Shown: positions 1 to 8,762, counted from the first letter of the stretch. The stretch is 64,000 nucleotides of DNA from an uncultured Clostridia bacterium (GCA_934463165.1 CAKSJG010000004.1:51479-115478); one strand, 5' to 3'. The notes: generated by a model from the letters alone, not told the origin. Numbers and translations: made by a program.

Positions 1-388
1 TGATTGCGGACTCAAGGTTTCTCGGGTCATTAAGCGCATCAAATACACGGACAACATCAATACCGTTTTCTATTGACTTTTTACAGAATGCCTCAACAAC
101 ATCATCGGCATAATGCTTGTATCCCAAAATGTTCTGACCTCTGAAAAGCATCTGAAGCTTTGTTTTGGGCATGTGTTTTTTGAGAGTACGAAGTCTCTCC
201 CACGGATCCTCATTTAAAAATCTCATGCATGAGTCAAATGTTGCTCCGCCCCAGCATTCAATTGACCAATAACCGACACTGTCAAGAAGTTCAAGAGCGG
301 GAAGCATATCCTCTATCTTCATTCTTGTGGCAGCCTGTGATTGGTGAGCATCCCTTAATATGGTATCTGTTATATATAATTTTGACAT
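1..388 (-). CDS. oadA: Oxaloacetate decarboxylase alpha subunit, N-terminal part (cut by window edge)
   Basis: The first 129 codons of a carboxyltransferase-type alpha subunit; the rest lies left of the window. The ATG sits at 386-388. The protein opens with the family hallmark ITDTILRDAHQSQAATRM, where the Asp belongs to the metal-binding site of the TIM-barrel carboxyltransferase domain. WGGATFD and the LFRGQN block follow. The enzyme transfers the carboxyl group of oxaloacetate to biotin on the carrier protein, and the membrane beta subunit then decarboxylates it while pumping sodium. It is the last gene seen in a minus-strand operon with oadG, a biotin carrier and oadB, 27 nt after oadB. 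Pyruvate carboxylase subunit B has the same fold, but the beta and gamma neighbours favour the sodium-pump decarboxylase. Confidence 0.93.
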   Translation of the reverse strand, partial: MSKLYITDTILRDAHQSQAATRMKIEDMLPALELLDSVGYWSIECWGGATFDSCMRFLNEDPWERLRTLKKHMPKTKLQMLFRGQNILGYKHYADDVVEAFCKKSIENGIDVVRVFDALNDPRNLESAI

Positions 389-415
389 ATTGGTTCACAG
401 CCTTTCCGAATTTTA

Positions 416-2086
416 TTATTTTGCTATCATTGCTATAAGAGCGCCGGCTGCAATTGCAGATCCGATAACGCCTGCAACGTTCGGTCCCATTGCGTGCATA
501 AGAAGAAAGTTGCCCGGGTTTTCTTCCTGACCGACCTTCTGCGAAACTCTGGCAGCCATGGGAACAGCCGAAACACCGGCAGAACCGATGAGCGGATTAA
601 CCTTATTTTTGCAAAACAGGTTCATAAGCTTTGCAAGAAGAACACCGCAAGCGGTTGCAACGCCGAATGCAACAACACCCATTACGATAATTTTTATTGT
701 CTGTACCGAAAGGAATGTTGAAGCCGTTGCCGTAGCACCGACAGATATTCCGAGGAATATTGTTACAATATTCATAAGTTCATTCTGAACAGTCTTTGAA
801 AGTCTCTCGCATACTCCGCTTTCTTTAATAAAGTTACCGAGCATAAGGCATCCGATAAGAGCTGCTGCCGAAGGAACAAGAAGCGCAACAAAAACAGTAA
901 CAACTATAGGGAATATAATCTTTTCCGTCTTTGAAACTTCTCTCAAAGCTTTCATCTCGATCTGACGTTCTTTCTTTGTTGTGAGAGCCTTCATGATAGG
1001 CGGCTGAATTACCGGTACAAGAGCCATGTATGAATAAGCGGCTACGGCTATAGGTCCTAAAAGGTGCGGAGCAAGTCTTGTTGTTACAAAAATTGCCGTC
1101 GGGCCGTCGGCTCCGCCGATTATACCTATTGATCCTGCTTCAGCAGGTGTGAAGCCAAGGTATCTTGCTGCAAGATATGTAGCAAAAATTCCGCCCTGAG
1201 CCGCCGCACCGAGAAGAAGACTTTTCGGGTTTGCTATAAGCGGACCAAAATCAGTCATTGCTCCTACGCCGACAAATATAAGGCAGGGATAAATTCCGAG
1301 TTTAACTCCGAGGTAAAGATAATCTATAAGACCCGGTGTAATCGCGTTTGTTGCTGCAAACAGATTCCAATGAGCATGACCGTTTGCAAAAAGTGCTTCA
1401 TGGAACATATCTGCGCCCATAAGGTTTGTGAGCAGCATACCGAAAGCTATCGGCAAAAGTAAAAGCGGCTCAAACTGCTTTACAATTGCAAGATAGAAAA
1501 GTACGCACGCTATAACTATCATAAGAATAGATTTCCAATCTGTAATCGAAAATCCTGTCTGTTTCAAAAAGTTTACAACCGCCTCAAGCTTTGAAGTTTC
1601 AACTTCGTTTAAAATATTCGCGGTTTCTGTCTGATAAAGATGATATCCCTCCGTTGCGTTTATAACGGATGTATCGCCGGTATATGCAATTTTTGCATTT
1701 ATTACCGGGGTTGTTTCTGCAGAAGTATTTACCTTTATTACGACTTTCTTTTCGCCGCCTGCTTCGATTTTATCAAATACAACAAGCATCTGTGTATTGT
1801 CTTCGGACACGCGGACCATCTGACCGTAATTGCTGTTTTCATCTACAACAAAAGTATTTTCTTTGCCTTCAAATTCAAGACTCATCTGTGAGCTCTCAAC
1901 ATCAAAGGTTTTTCTGTTGGCAACAGTGACGGATACTTCGCTTTTACTTGCGTCAAGTGTTGCCTCTTTAACATATAAAGTACTGTCCTTTGCATCTACC
2001 TTTTCAAAATCTGCCGCAAAACATACACATGCGTTGAGACAAAGTATAAGGCAGAGTACAAGAACAGAAATAATTTTCTTTTTCAT
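416..2086 (-). CDS. oadB: Sodium-pumping oxaloacetate decarboxylase beta subunit with exported N-terminal domain
   Basis: 556 residues, against roughly 375-430 for ordinary OadB. From about residue 182 it is a typical polytopic sodium-transport decarboxylase. It carries GGADGPT at 324-330, whose Asp is implicated in sodium binding and decarboxylation in the family, and the C-terminal NVAGVIGS block at 536-543. The first 25 residues look like a cleavable signal peptide (lysines, hydrophobic run, CFA-A site). Residues 26-160 form a Thr/Val/Ser-rich segment that resembles a beta-sandwich and would lie outside the cell. The start is firm: GGAGG seven bases before the ATG. The function as carboxybiotin decarboxylase and Na+ pump is family knowledge. 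The role of the extra domain is unknown. Confidence 0.92.
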   Translation of the reverse strand: MKKKIISVLVLCLILCLNACVCFAADFEKVDAKDSTLYVKEATLDASKSEVSVTVANRKTFDVESSQMSLEFEGKENTFVVDENSNYGQMVRVSEDNTQMLVVFDKIEAGGEKKVVIKVNTSAETTPVINAKIAYTGDTSVINATEGYHLYQTETANILNEVETSKLEAVVNFLKQTGFSITDWKSILMIVIACVLFYLAIVKQFEPLLLLPIAFGMLLTNLMGADMFHEALFANGHAHWNLFAATNAITPGLIDYLYLGVKLGIYPCLIFVGVGAMTDFGPLIANPKSLLLGAAAQGGIFATYLAARYLGFTPAEAGSIGIIGGADGPTAIFVTTRLAPHLLGPIAVAAYSYMALVPVIQPPIMKALTTKKERQIEMKALREVSKTEKIIFPIVVTVFVALLVPSAAALIGCLMLGNFIKESGVCERLSKTVQNELMNIVTIFLGISVGATATASTFLSVQTIKIIVMGVVAFGVATACGVLLAKLMNLFCKNKVNPLIGSAGVSAVPMAARVSQKVGQEENPGNFLLMHAMGPNVAGVIGSAIAAGALIAMIAK

Positions 2087-2110
2087 TTCTATTCCTCCGC
2101 TGATCTCTGA

Positions 2111-2479
2111 TTATTTAAGTGTACAAAGAACGGTTCCGTTAGATACGGCCGCGCCCTGCTGAACGCATACGGAGGTAACAACACCGTCGTTTGCAGCCAT
2201 GATTTCGTTTTCCATCTTCATAGCTTCAAGAATAAAGAGTACCTGACCCTTTTTAACGCTGTCGCCTGCTTTTACGTTTACCGAAAGGATTGTACCCTGC
2301 ATAGGAGCTTTAACTTCGCTGCCTTCACCCGGAGCTGCTGCGGATGCCGGTGCGGGTGCTGCTGCCGGTGCCGGTGCTGCCGCGGAAGCTGCTTTTGCCT
2401 GTGCTGCTTCTTCATCACTGATAAGTTCTATACCGATAACATATTCGGTACCGTTAACATTTACTTTGTAATTTTTCAT
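2111..2479 (-). CDS. Biotin carboxyl carrier protein of the decarboxylase
   Basis: 122 residues in three parts: an N-terminal beta-rich segment (1-25), an Ala/Pro-rich flexible linker (about 26-52) and a C-terminal biotinyl domain. The domain has EAMKMEN, with Lys88 as the biotin site. It carries the carboxyl group from OadA to OadB. In Klebsiella-type enzymes this domain is fused to OadA; here it is a separate gene, as in glutaconyl-CoA and methylmalonyl-CoA decarboxylases (GcdC/MmdC type). I chose the ATG at 2479 because AAAGGAG lies ten bases upstream; a TTG at 2488 would be too close to that ribosome site. It lies 24 nt before oadB and 75 nt after oadG in the same operon. Confidence 0.9.
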   Translation of the reverse strand: MKNYKVNVNGTEYVIGIELISDEEAAQAKAASAAAPAPAAAPAPASAAAPGEGSEVKAPMQGTILSVNVKAGDSVKKGQVLFILEAMKMENEIMAANDGVVTSVCVQQGAAVSNGTVLCTLK

Positions 2480-2554
2480 AATCTTCAAACTCCTTTTTGT
2501 TTTGTTTGGACAGAAACGCTATGATGCATACTGTCTGACTTATTGTAATAAAAA

Positions 2555-2848
2555 CTATGCTCTTTTAAAAGATACTACTCTGATGTTTTTAACATCCGTG
2601 CCGTTTTCTTCGGCAATAACAGCGCATGCTGCGGCGATAATCTCCTGCTTATTCGCTATCGGAGCAGCGGCTGAAGAATTCTGAGTATTAACGGGTGCTG
2701 CCGACAAAGATGAATTCTGTTCTTTACCATTGGCATCAAGACCGAGAGCCTTACATATAAAACTTACTATGTAGCACAAAACAATAATACAGATAAGTCC
2801 GCAAAAAACCGTACCCATTCCGAGAACACATACAAACCAGTTAGCCAT
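2555..2848 (-). CDS. oadG: Sodium pump decarboxylase gamma subunit (OadG family)
   Basis: 97 residues with one membrane span near the N-terminus (about residues 5-35) and a soluble Ser/Ala/Asn-rich tail. The size and shape fit OadG, the small subunit that anchors and assembles the alpha, beta and biotin subunits. It is the first gene of the operon, with GGAGGA just upstream of the ATG. The tail ends in a short segment (about 65-97) with IAAACAVIAEENGTD, which resembles the C-terminal motif of the OadG/MmdD group. The assignment rests on context and topology more than on conserved catalytic residues. Confidence 0.82.
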   Translation of the reverse strand: MANWFVCVLGMGTVFCGLICIIVLCYIVSFICKALGLDANGKEQNSSLSAAPVNTQNSSAAAPIANKQEIIAAACAVIAEENGTDVKNIRVVSFKRA

Positions 2849-3064
2849 TTAAGGTTCCTCCTTCCGTAAAATAGATATACCAAAGCATCATTTAAAACAA
2901 ACAATGCTCAACTTTTGCCTTATTTCTCTTATTCTACGTCTTCGCCTTTTTTCCTCTTTTTTTTTTAAGTTTATTATAAATTTATGAAATTTTTTTGTTT
3001 GCTCGGATTTTTTTGTGCTTTTTTTCTGTTTATACCATATTAAATTCCATTTCCGTGTGCTTAA

Positions 3065-3430
3065 GCATGCGCGATAAATCGTGTTATTTTGTTTATTTAA
3101 TGCAAGCGGAACGGTGTGGTCACCGTTCCCCTACGTAGTCATTATTAAATATAGATAATTTAAAAAACAAAATCTTATTGGTAATTTTGGTTTAAGCAAA
3201 TACAATTAATAGGAACTATACCTATCAGTTTATTTGCAGGGAACGCTGCCCACAGCGTTCCGCACGCACAACACATATACTTTATATAATTAAAGGCAAG
3301 GAATTTATATGTCCGCCCATACGCACACATGAAACAGATATATTCCTTGCATAATAACATGCAAGAACAGCTGTCTAATGGAGCGGTTAGGGTATGCTTT
3401 TAATTTTTTTGAAAGCTTAAGCGCGAAAAA
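3065..3430 (-). repeat. Dispersed modular repeat, copy A
   Basis: Read on the minus strand this copy matches those at 44684-44903 and 63555-63819. It has two palindromic units, at 3239-3263 and 3106-3138, built on GGAACGCTG/CAGCGTTCC and GGAACGGTG/CACCGTTCC and about 100 bp apart. The second ends in CTACGTAG. A 55-bp stretch (3250-3304) is identical to 44707-44761. Beyond it, 3385-3420 holds half of the long A/T hairpin seen intact in the third copy. The other half is missing where ICE-derived sequence starts. Nothing in it looks coding. The remainder of 2849-3064 is AT-rich leader of the oad operon with no clear consensus promoter. Confidence 0.85.
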
Positions 3431-3754
3431 ACTGAATCCAATGTGGTCTAAAAAGGAAAATTATTTGTATTTTCAATGCAGATGACGCAGACAGACTGAC
3501 GCCTTTCAAGGACGACAAATTGAAAAGGCTTTAATTTTTCAAACAAAGGGCACATCGGGTTCTGTTCCTATATCGTGTACATAATGTCCTTTATGTGAAA
3601 ACGTCCTAAAACTCGCTCAAATACAGGTGTTTGAGCGTTGCCCAAAGTATGGAACAAGCCCTGATTATACAAGAAAAAGCAGAGCAAGCAAGCCTGAAAT
3701 GATAGTAAATGTAAAACTATCGGTAAAACAATAAAAGGAGTTGTAACCAAATGA
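3431..3754. other. Decayed ICE-type sequence upstream of the repA remnant
   Basis: No intact gene. One plus-strand frame ending near 3730 contains two Cys pairs (CPLCE, CPKYG) and may be the end of a zinc-ribbon gene, but it has in-frame stops. A good ribosome site (AAAGGAG) lies at its right end, before repA. This is probably left-over mobile-element DNA. Confidence 0.4.
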
Positions 3755-4255
3755 ATGTACGGACGAGAAGCAGACCAATTTGTATTTTACAGATTGCCGA
3801 AATTGTTGGTCGTATGTAAAGAGTTTGAAGATATTTCATACGGTGCAAAAATATTGTATGGACCGTTGCTTGACAGAATGGGATTGTCGCTTTTTAATTC
3901 TTGGTACGATAATGACGGCAGAGCATATATCATATACAGCGTTGCAGAAATTCAACAGGATATGAATTGCAGTAAGGCAACGGCTGTAAAAATGATGAAA
4001 AAGCTTGAAAACACAAGGCTTTTGGAGAAAAAAAGACGAGGACTTGGATTGGTAAACATTATTTATTTGAAAAAATTTGTTGCTGAAAATATTGAGTGAC
4101 CATCGAAAGTCAAAAGGTTTAAATTATCGACTTCTGAGGTTTAAGTTTTAGACTCTAATAATAAATACATAAAAAATAATTACTTTAGTGATATTAAAAT
4201 CAATCATATCGTATCAGGGCATTTGAAAAATTCAGACCAAATTGGGAATAATTAA
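3755..4255 (+). pseudogene. Replication initiator protein A (RepA_N type) of an integrative element, broken
   Basis: The first 114 codons match the conserved N-terminal domain of ICE/plasmid RepA proteins. They open with YGREADQFVFYRLPK and continue through the LLDRMGLS and MNCSKATAVKMMKKLE segments, the last likely a winged-helix DNA reader. A TGA at 4097-4099 stops the frame. The same frame continues with RepA-like low-complexity sequence, a TAA about 45 bases on, and a final stop at 4253-4255. Intact relatives are about 250-300 residues. The start is also odd: two overlapping ATGs (3751 and 3755) follow the ribosome site. The piece before YGREADQ, usually some 20 residues, is missing. The copy is judged inactive. 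Confidence 0.7.
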
Positions 4256-4336
4256 TTCCTCCCAGTTTGGGACGCATTTTTTGCAGTATAACTGATAAGA
4301 AATTATAATTGACTTATAGAAAAGGAGCGAGAAATA

Positions 4337-4693
4337 ATGAATATTACTTATAAGAAATCAGGACAAATTATGTTACCCGATTTGGAAGTGCCGAAACCGC
4401 CAAAGCATCCTATCGGTATATACGGAAAATTAAAAAGACAGTTTTTAAAAGAATATCATTATCCACAGTATTCCATAATGCTGATTAAAGGGACGATATT
4501 AGACCATCTTGCAGAAATAGATGATATTTGCGAAAAAGAAGTATCTCAGCAAACAAAAGCTATGGCAAAGGCATACGAAATAACCGAAGAACTCAAAAAG
4601 CGGGACGCTTGGAAATGTATTAGGTTAATGAATAATATTAGAAACTGTGTGCGTGAAGAAGTGCTGAGAGAATATGTCTATACCGAAAGATAA
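4337..4693 (+). CDS. TnpV-family transposon protein
   Basis: 118 residues matching the small TnpV family carried by clostridial conjugative transposons of the Tn1549/Tn4451 kind. Features are the opening MNITYKKSG, the P-D-L-x-V-P motif, IGIYGKLKRQFLKEY, and a helical C-terminal half ending in VREEVLREYVY. The biochemical role of TnpV is not established; the family is a marker of mobile elements. The gene looks intact, with AAAGGAG nine bases before the ATG and a hairpin terminator just after it. It lies between the broken repA and the methyltransferase operon and supports an ICE origin for the region. Confidence 0.78.
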   Translation: MNITYKKSGQIMLPDLEVPKPPKHPIGIYGKLKRQFLKEYHYPQYSIMLIKGTILDHLAEIDDICEKEVSQQTKAMAKAYEITEELKKRDAWKCIRLMNNIRNCVREEVLREYVYTER

Positions 4694-4699
4694 AATGTG

Positions 4700-4732
4700 C
4701 AACACTCGTCAATCGTGATGGGTGTTGTTTTT
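4700..4732 (+). terminator. Terminator after tnpV
   Basis: CAACACTC pairs with GGGTGTTG (one G-T pair), 12-nt loop, followed by five T residues. Seven bases after the tnpV stop codon. Confidence 0.65.
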
Positions 4733-4867
4733 ATGATGAAAGAGGTATTTGTCTTAGCAAGCACGGCATTTGTACTCCCAAGAGCCACTTGTTTGTGGCT
4801 ATGCCCCTAAAACCCTAATTTGATTTTGTTGAAAAACAATAAAAGCGTTGAAAATCATTACAAAATG

Positions 4868-4896
4868 TTGATTTTCGCAATTCATTATGCTATAAT
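4868..4896 (+). promoter_or_regulatory. Sigma-A promoter of the HTH-methyltransferase operon
   Basis: TTGATT, 17-bp spacer, TATAAT. It ends 50 bases before the HTH start. The stretch before it (4780-4800) holds a small perfect hairpin, AGCCAC/GTGGCT, of unknown role. Confidence 0.75.
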
Positions 4897-4946
4897 ATAT
4901 AATAGTGTATTGTAAATTATTATTGTAGCCGAAAGGATGAATAAAA

Positions 4947-5147
4947 ATGGCAGTTACTTACAATAAATTGTGGCATCTTCTGCTTGACAGAGGTATGAAG
5001 AAAAAAGAATTGCAGGAAATGGCAGAGCTTACAAGTCATACAATGCTTAAACTTCGCAATAATCAGGATATTTCACTTGAATCTATGTTGAAGATTTGCA
5101 AGTGCTTGGAATGCAATATGGAAGATATTATGGATGTTATCGAATAA
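4947..5147 (+). CDS. Small Cro/CI-type HTH regulator
   Basis: 66 residues, nearly all one XRE-type helix-turn-helix domain: YNKLWHLLLDRGMKKKELQEMA, then the recognition-helix region SHTMLKLRNNQ and MLKICKCLECNMEDIMD. The ribosome site AAAGGA lies nine bases before the ATG. It sits 25 nt before the methyltransferase start in the same transcript. Small HTH proteins of this kind often act as controllers of restriction-modification genes or of ICE cargo. That role here is inferred from position. No operator was identified with confidence. Confidence 0.85.
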   Translation: MAVTYNKLWHLLLDRGMKKKELQEMAELTSHTMLKLRNNQDISLESMLKICKCLECNMEDIMDVIE

Positions 5148-5172
5148 TAATTATTTATATGGAGGAAATACA

Positions 5173-7395
5173 ATGAAACATTACCGTGATGAACACGAGG
5201 GACAAATTGAATTTTATACACGTGTTGGAATAAATCCCGAATTATCTCATAATACAGATGGTGTAGATAGAGGAAATCTTTACGAAAACAAAATAGATAT
5301 AAAAAATATTTACGAGGTTTTGTCTCAAGCTATAAAATATGCTTCTCGCATACGCATAAGAGGAGAACGTTTACCAGCGAATCTAATACTTAACGACTTG
5401 AATAGAGAAACTGTATATATTTTTAAATCAGAAGATTTATTAGAAGATATTGAAAAGGTTTATTTCGGCGCAGCGAGTAAAAATAATGAAGCATATAAAA
5501 CTGATGCTAAATATACAACAATTGATTATTCTACAAGTGTAGGGTTGCAAGATTTACTACAAGTAGTAAATAGCGAAAATTTTGTTAAGTATCATATAGA
5601 TAAAAATAATATATTAGGTCTCTCACAACAATTTTATAAGCAAGAGCCTGACAAAGATAAATTCATAAAAGGTAATGATGCCGAAATTCGCAAACCTACT
5701 GTTTTGGCAGATAGAATATATCCTTATGATAAAGAGAATAATTTGGAATTTGAAGATATAATGGATTGTTTGAATCCGGGTTTACTTCAAAGAGAGCAAG
5801 GGGCGTATTATACACCAACAGCATATGTCAATGAAATGCACAAAATGTTATATAAAGCTATTGAAGAAATACCAAAAGGAATGGATTATATTATAATAGA
5901 CAGATGCGCAGGAACAGGTAATTTAGAAGAGGGATTACCTGATGAGGTATTAAAGCATTGTGTATTGTCCACCATTGAATTTAATGAATATGTAATACTA
6001 AATTACAAATATGGCGATAAATGTCTTGTTGTAATTCCTAATATAGATGCTTTAGCTTATGATATTATTCCGGCTGAAAAGAATGAGCAAGGGATAGCAA
6101 ATGATTTTATTCGAGAAAAGGTCAATGATCCTAACTGTGTTGTTATACTTATGGAGAATCCTCCATATAGCGAATCCGGTAGTGGTGGTGCTCAAAATAC
6201 AGGAAAAAAAGAAAATGTTTGGAAAAATAGCTTTGTAATAGAACAAATGCGAACTGAATACAAAGGTGTTCCTTTGAATGATTTGTCTAATTTATTTATT
6301 TGGAGTGGTTTTAAATATTATTTAACAAAAGAAAATGATAGTTATATTCTTTATTCTCCAACAAAATATTGGCGAAACCAAAATCTTGTAAATAAACAAT
6401 TTGCAGGAGGATTTCTTTGCAATAGAAAGGAATTTCATGCGAGCCAAGTATCTGCTATTGGGTGTATTTGGTGGAAGAATATAAATGATTATTCAACAGA
6501 TACATTGACCTTAACCCCATATGATATAATTTCAGACAAAGCAGAAAGAGCTACTGATGATATTACCATAAGAAAAGCTTATCATAATTTTACCGAAGCA
6601 TATGATAATAGAAGTTTTGATGATGATGAAATTGGAGTTTATTCAGAAAGCGATGGAAGCGAATATATTGACAATGGAAGAGTTGTACAAATTTCACCCG
6701 TATATAATAAAAATATTATTGCTTATATGATGGTTCATTCTTTTTTGATTGATAGAAAGAATATTTCACTAACAAGAAATGGACTATTTAAAGGTCATGG
6801 ATTTTATGTTAGAAGTGATAACTATATAGAGAAATTACCACTATTTGTAGCGGCTGCTTTTCCATATGATAAATGGTATAAAACAGACGTGTACTCAAAA
6901 TCTTATGACGGTCAAGGCTCATATATTAAAGATAAGGAGTTTTTAAAGAAATGCTTATTTTATACATCGCTAACTCCCAAAAATAAGTGTAGGTCTTTTT
7001 TAGGAAGTGATAAACGATTTTACCGCAATGAATTATGCTTTGACCGTGAGGATACTTTGTCTTGGAAATCATTACAAGAATTTTTAGATGATGGTTTAGA
7101 ATTATCCGAAACGGAACAAACACTTCTAAAATATTGGAGAGATGTGTTATTTGAAGCTTCTAAAACAGATGAATATAAATCTGCTGACAAGAAAACTCGT
7201 TACGGATTATGGCAAATAATGCAAGAACTTAATATTAAGATAGACAGTGGCAGAAAAGATAAAAAGGGCAATCCTGTTATGGTGTATAAATATACCGCTT
7301 TAAACACGGAAATCAAAAAATTAGATGATGCACTAAAAGGATATTACTCTGAAAATATTATACCATTATTATTTAAATATGAACTTATAAAATAG
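5173..7395 (+). CDS. Adenine-specific DNA methyltransferase (type IIG/type I-like, gamma class)
   Basis: 740 residues. The SAM-binding and catalytic core is clear: REQGAYYTP at 207-215 (motif X region), DRCAGTGN at 243-250 (motif I) and NPPY at 329-332 (motif IV, the N6-adenine catalytic motif). Residues 1-200 precede the core and 400-740 probably hold target recognition. No PD-(D/E)XK nuclease motif is evident, although 68-100 vaguely resembles the segment preceding the core in fused type IIG enzymes. The ATG at 5173 follows GGAGGAAATACA. No separate nuclease or specificity gene lies nearby, so it may be an orphan methylase, a self-contained type IIG enzyme or part of an uncharacterised defence module. 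Base composition is more AT-rich than its neighbours, consistent with transfer. Confidence 0.85.
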   Translation: MKHYRDEHEGQIEFYTRVGINPELSHNTDGVDRGNLYENKIDIKNIYEVLSQAIKYASRIRIRGERLPANLILNDLNRETVYIFKSEDLLEDIEKVYFGAASKNNEAYKTDAKYTTIDYSTSVGLQDLLQVVNSENFVKYHIDKNNILGLSQQFYKQEPDKDKFIKGNDAEIRKPTVLADRIYPYDKENNLEFEDIMDCLNPGLLQREQGAYYTPTAYVNEMHKMLYKAIEEIPKGMDYIIIDRCAGTGNLEEGLPDEVLKHCVLSTIEFNEYVILNYKYGDKCLVVIPNIDALAYDIIPAEKNEQGIANDFIREKVNDPNCVVILMENPPYSESGSGGAQNTGKKENVWKNSFVIEQMRTEYKGVPLNDLSNLFIWSGFKYYLTKENDSYILYSPTKYWRNQNLVNKQFAGGFLCNRKEFHASQVSAIGCIWWKNINDYSTDTLTLTPYDIISDKAERATDDITIRKAYHNFTEAYDNRSFDDDEIGVYSESDGSEYIDNGRVVQISPVYNKNIIAYMMVHSFLIDRKNISLTRNGLFKGHGFYVRSDNYIEKLPLFVAAAFPYDKWYKTDVYSKSYDGQGSYIKDKEFLKKCLFYTSLTPKNKCRSFLGSDKRFYRNELCFDREDTLSWKSLQEFLDDGLELSETEQTLLKYWRDVLFEASKTDEYKSADKKTRYGLWQIMQELNIKIDSGRKDKKGNPVMVYKYTALNTEIKKLDDALKGYYSENIIPLLFKYELIK

Positions 7396-7400
7396 TTTAT

Positions 7401-7440
7401 AAAAAAATTCGGCTAACCGATAAAGTTAGCCGAATTTTTT
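7401..7440. terminator. Bidirectional terminator between methyltransferase and HTH gene
   Basis: Perfect 13-bp stem (AAATTCGGCTAAC and its complement), 7-nt loop, A run before and T run after, so it serves both convergent genes. It overlaps the last codon of the minus-strand gene. Confidence 0.9.
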
Positions 7441-8089
7441 ATTTCATAGGATTTTCAAGTATATCTTCAATATCACAACCAAGAACACGGGAAATTTTGT
7501 AAAGAGTTTTAGCCTGTGCTTTGTCAATGTCATTGACTTTTTGCTCATACATTTGGATTGAACGGAGCTTAACGCCCGACATTTCAGAAAGCTCGGACTG
7601 TGATATCCCTCTGCTTTCACGAATGCGTTTCAGCTTTGTTTCAAGCTCGGCTTTGTTATAAAAACTCTCCATACTGTCTATAAACTGTGTTATATCCATT
7701 TCGTGATAAACGGAATACATTTTTATAATTTCAGACAACGGAACACGCTCGAAAATATCCTTGAAACGATGTCCCGATGCCCACTGATATTCAGCAAGTG
7801 CCCAGCCTGCCCAATATTCTGGCGAAGCATCTTCGCTGTTTTTAGCGGTGGGTATTTTTTTATCTTTATACGCTTTTTTTATTATTTCACGGGCAAGCTC
7901 AACACCTGACGTTCCCGAAAGTACAGCAGGATTTCCGCTTTCAAATTTTTGTGCATATCCTGTTGTAACAAAGAGCGAAGCAAACCAATCCGCTTTAAAA
8001 CCACAGTCGTTCACAGCGTAGTCAAGCATATCTGCAAGACATTCTTTTGCATCATTCAAATATAATTCGCTGTATGCGTGGGTCATCAT
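7439..8089 (-). CDS. HTH protein, probable antitoxin of the DUF3990 pair
   Basis: 216 residues. The N-terminal 145 residues are an all-helical domain I do not recognise, with Trp/Tyr-rich ASPEYWAGWALAEYQWAS. It is followed by a standard XRE helix-turn-helix at about 153-212 (LKRIRESRGISQSELSEMSG, then KTLYKISRVLGCDIEDIL). It starts inside the end of the DUF3990 gene with a 38-nt overlap, implying translational coupling. An HTH protein encoded immediately after a DUF3990 gene is the arrangement expected of a toxin-antitoxin pair. It would then bind the direct-repeat operators at 8763-8802. The antitoxin role is inferred. Confidence 0.72.
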   Translation of the reverse strand: MMTHAYSELYLNDAKECLADMLDYAVNDCGFKADWFASLFVTTGYAQKFESGNPAVLSGTSGVELAREIIKKAYKDKKIPTAKNSEDASPEYWAGWALAEYQWASGHRFKDIFERVPLSEIIKMYSVYHEMDITQFIDSMESFYNKAELETKLKRIRESRGISQSELSEMSGVKLRSIQMYEQKVNDIDKAQAKTLYKISRVLGCDIEDILENPMK

Positions 8090-8750
8090 TTTCCAGCTCC
8101 TCTCTCAAAATATCCATTACAAAAATATCATCTCGATAGGATTTACTCTTTTTGATTTCCTGACGGTATGTTTTTCTTGCTGTCATATCTCTGTCAAGAA
8201 ATTTTGGATAGTATATGCTTCTGTCAACCGACAATTCGTCTATAAACTTAATTTGTTCAAATGCTTTTTGCGATACCAAAACAGTCTGTTCACCGAGCTT
8301 ACCGAGCTTTAATGCCTGATTTAAACTACGAAGCGGGAGTCCGTTTGATATAAAGCTTTCTGCATATCGAAAATATGAATCATTGGCACGATAGCCGACA
8401 ATCACATCATAGCTTGATGTATCAACAGAATAATGCTCTATAATATAATCTCTTGCATCAACGGCAATTTCGGAACTCAGCTTGAATGTGCGATATTTAA
8501 GGAGAAGGGCAATCCAATTCAAAACAGTATGATTTCCGTCTATCAAGTTTAAGATTTTAAGTCCGTCTGTATTTAATTCATAACGGTTTATAAATCCGTC
8601 TGTATTCTGCTTGCAAGCCCATTCCTTTGCCATTTCCTCCGAGCGTGTGCAGTAAAAGCCTTTTCCGTAATCATTATGTTCATTTCCTATATTTATATCC
8701 GGCACCTCGATAATGTGGTCTGTTCCGTGAAGTAAAGTAATTGTATTCAT
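8052..8750 (-). CDS. DUF3990 protein, probable ADP-ribosyltransferase-like toxin
   Basis: 232 residues. The opening LLHGTDHIIEVPDI and then DYGKGFYCT followed by AKEWAC match the DUF3990 pattern (HGS/T near the N-terminus, GxGFYxT about 25 residues later). This family is thought to share the ADP-ribosyltransferase fold, with the HG and the Tyr in the NAD pocket. I chose the ATG at 8750 because AGGAGGT lies four bases upstream; a start 18 bases earlier has none. It is first in a two-gene operon with an HTH protein and has a consensus promoter. Its activity and target are unknown. Confidence 0.72.
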   Translation of the reverse strand: MNTITLLHGTDHIIEVPDINIGNEHNDYGKGFYCTRSEEMAKEWACKQNTDGFINRYELNTDGLKILNLIDGNHTVLNWIALLLKYRTFKLSSEIAVDARDYIIEHYSVDTSSYDVIVGYRANDSYFRYAESFISNGLPLRSLNQALKLGKLGEQTVLVSQKAFEQIKFIDELSVDRSIYYPKFLDRDMTARKTYRQEIKKSKSYRDDIFVMDILREELENDDPRIQRIIFE

Positions 8751-8762
8751 AAATACCTCCTG

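Noticed and set aside
3580..3740. Zinc-ribbon gene with CPLCE and CPKYG pairs
   Set aside because: The frame has in-frame stops, no start and no clear family match. Kept only as a note on the decayed ICE.
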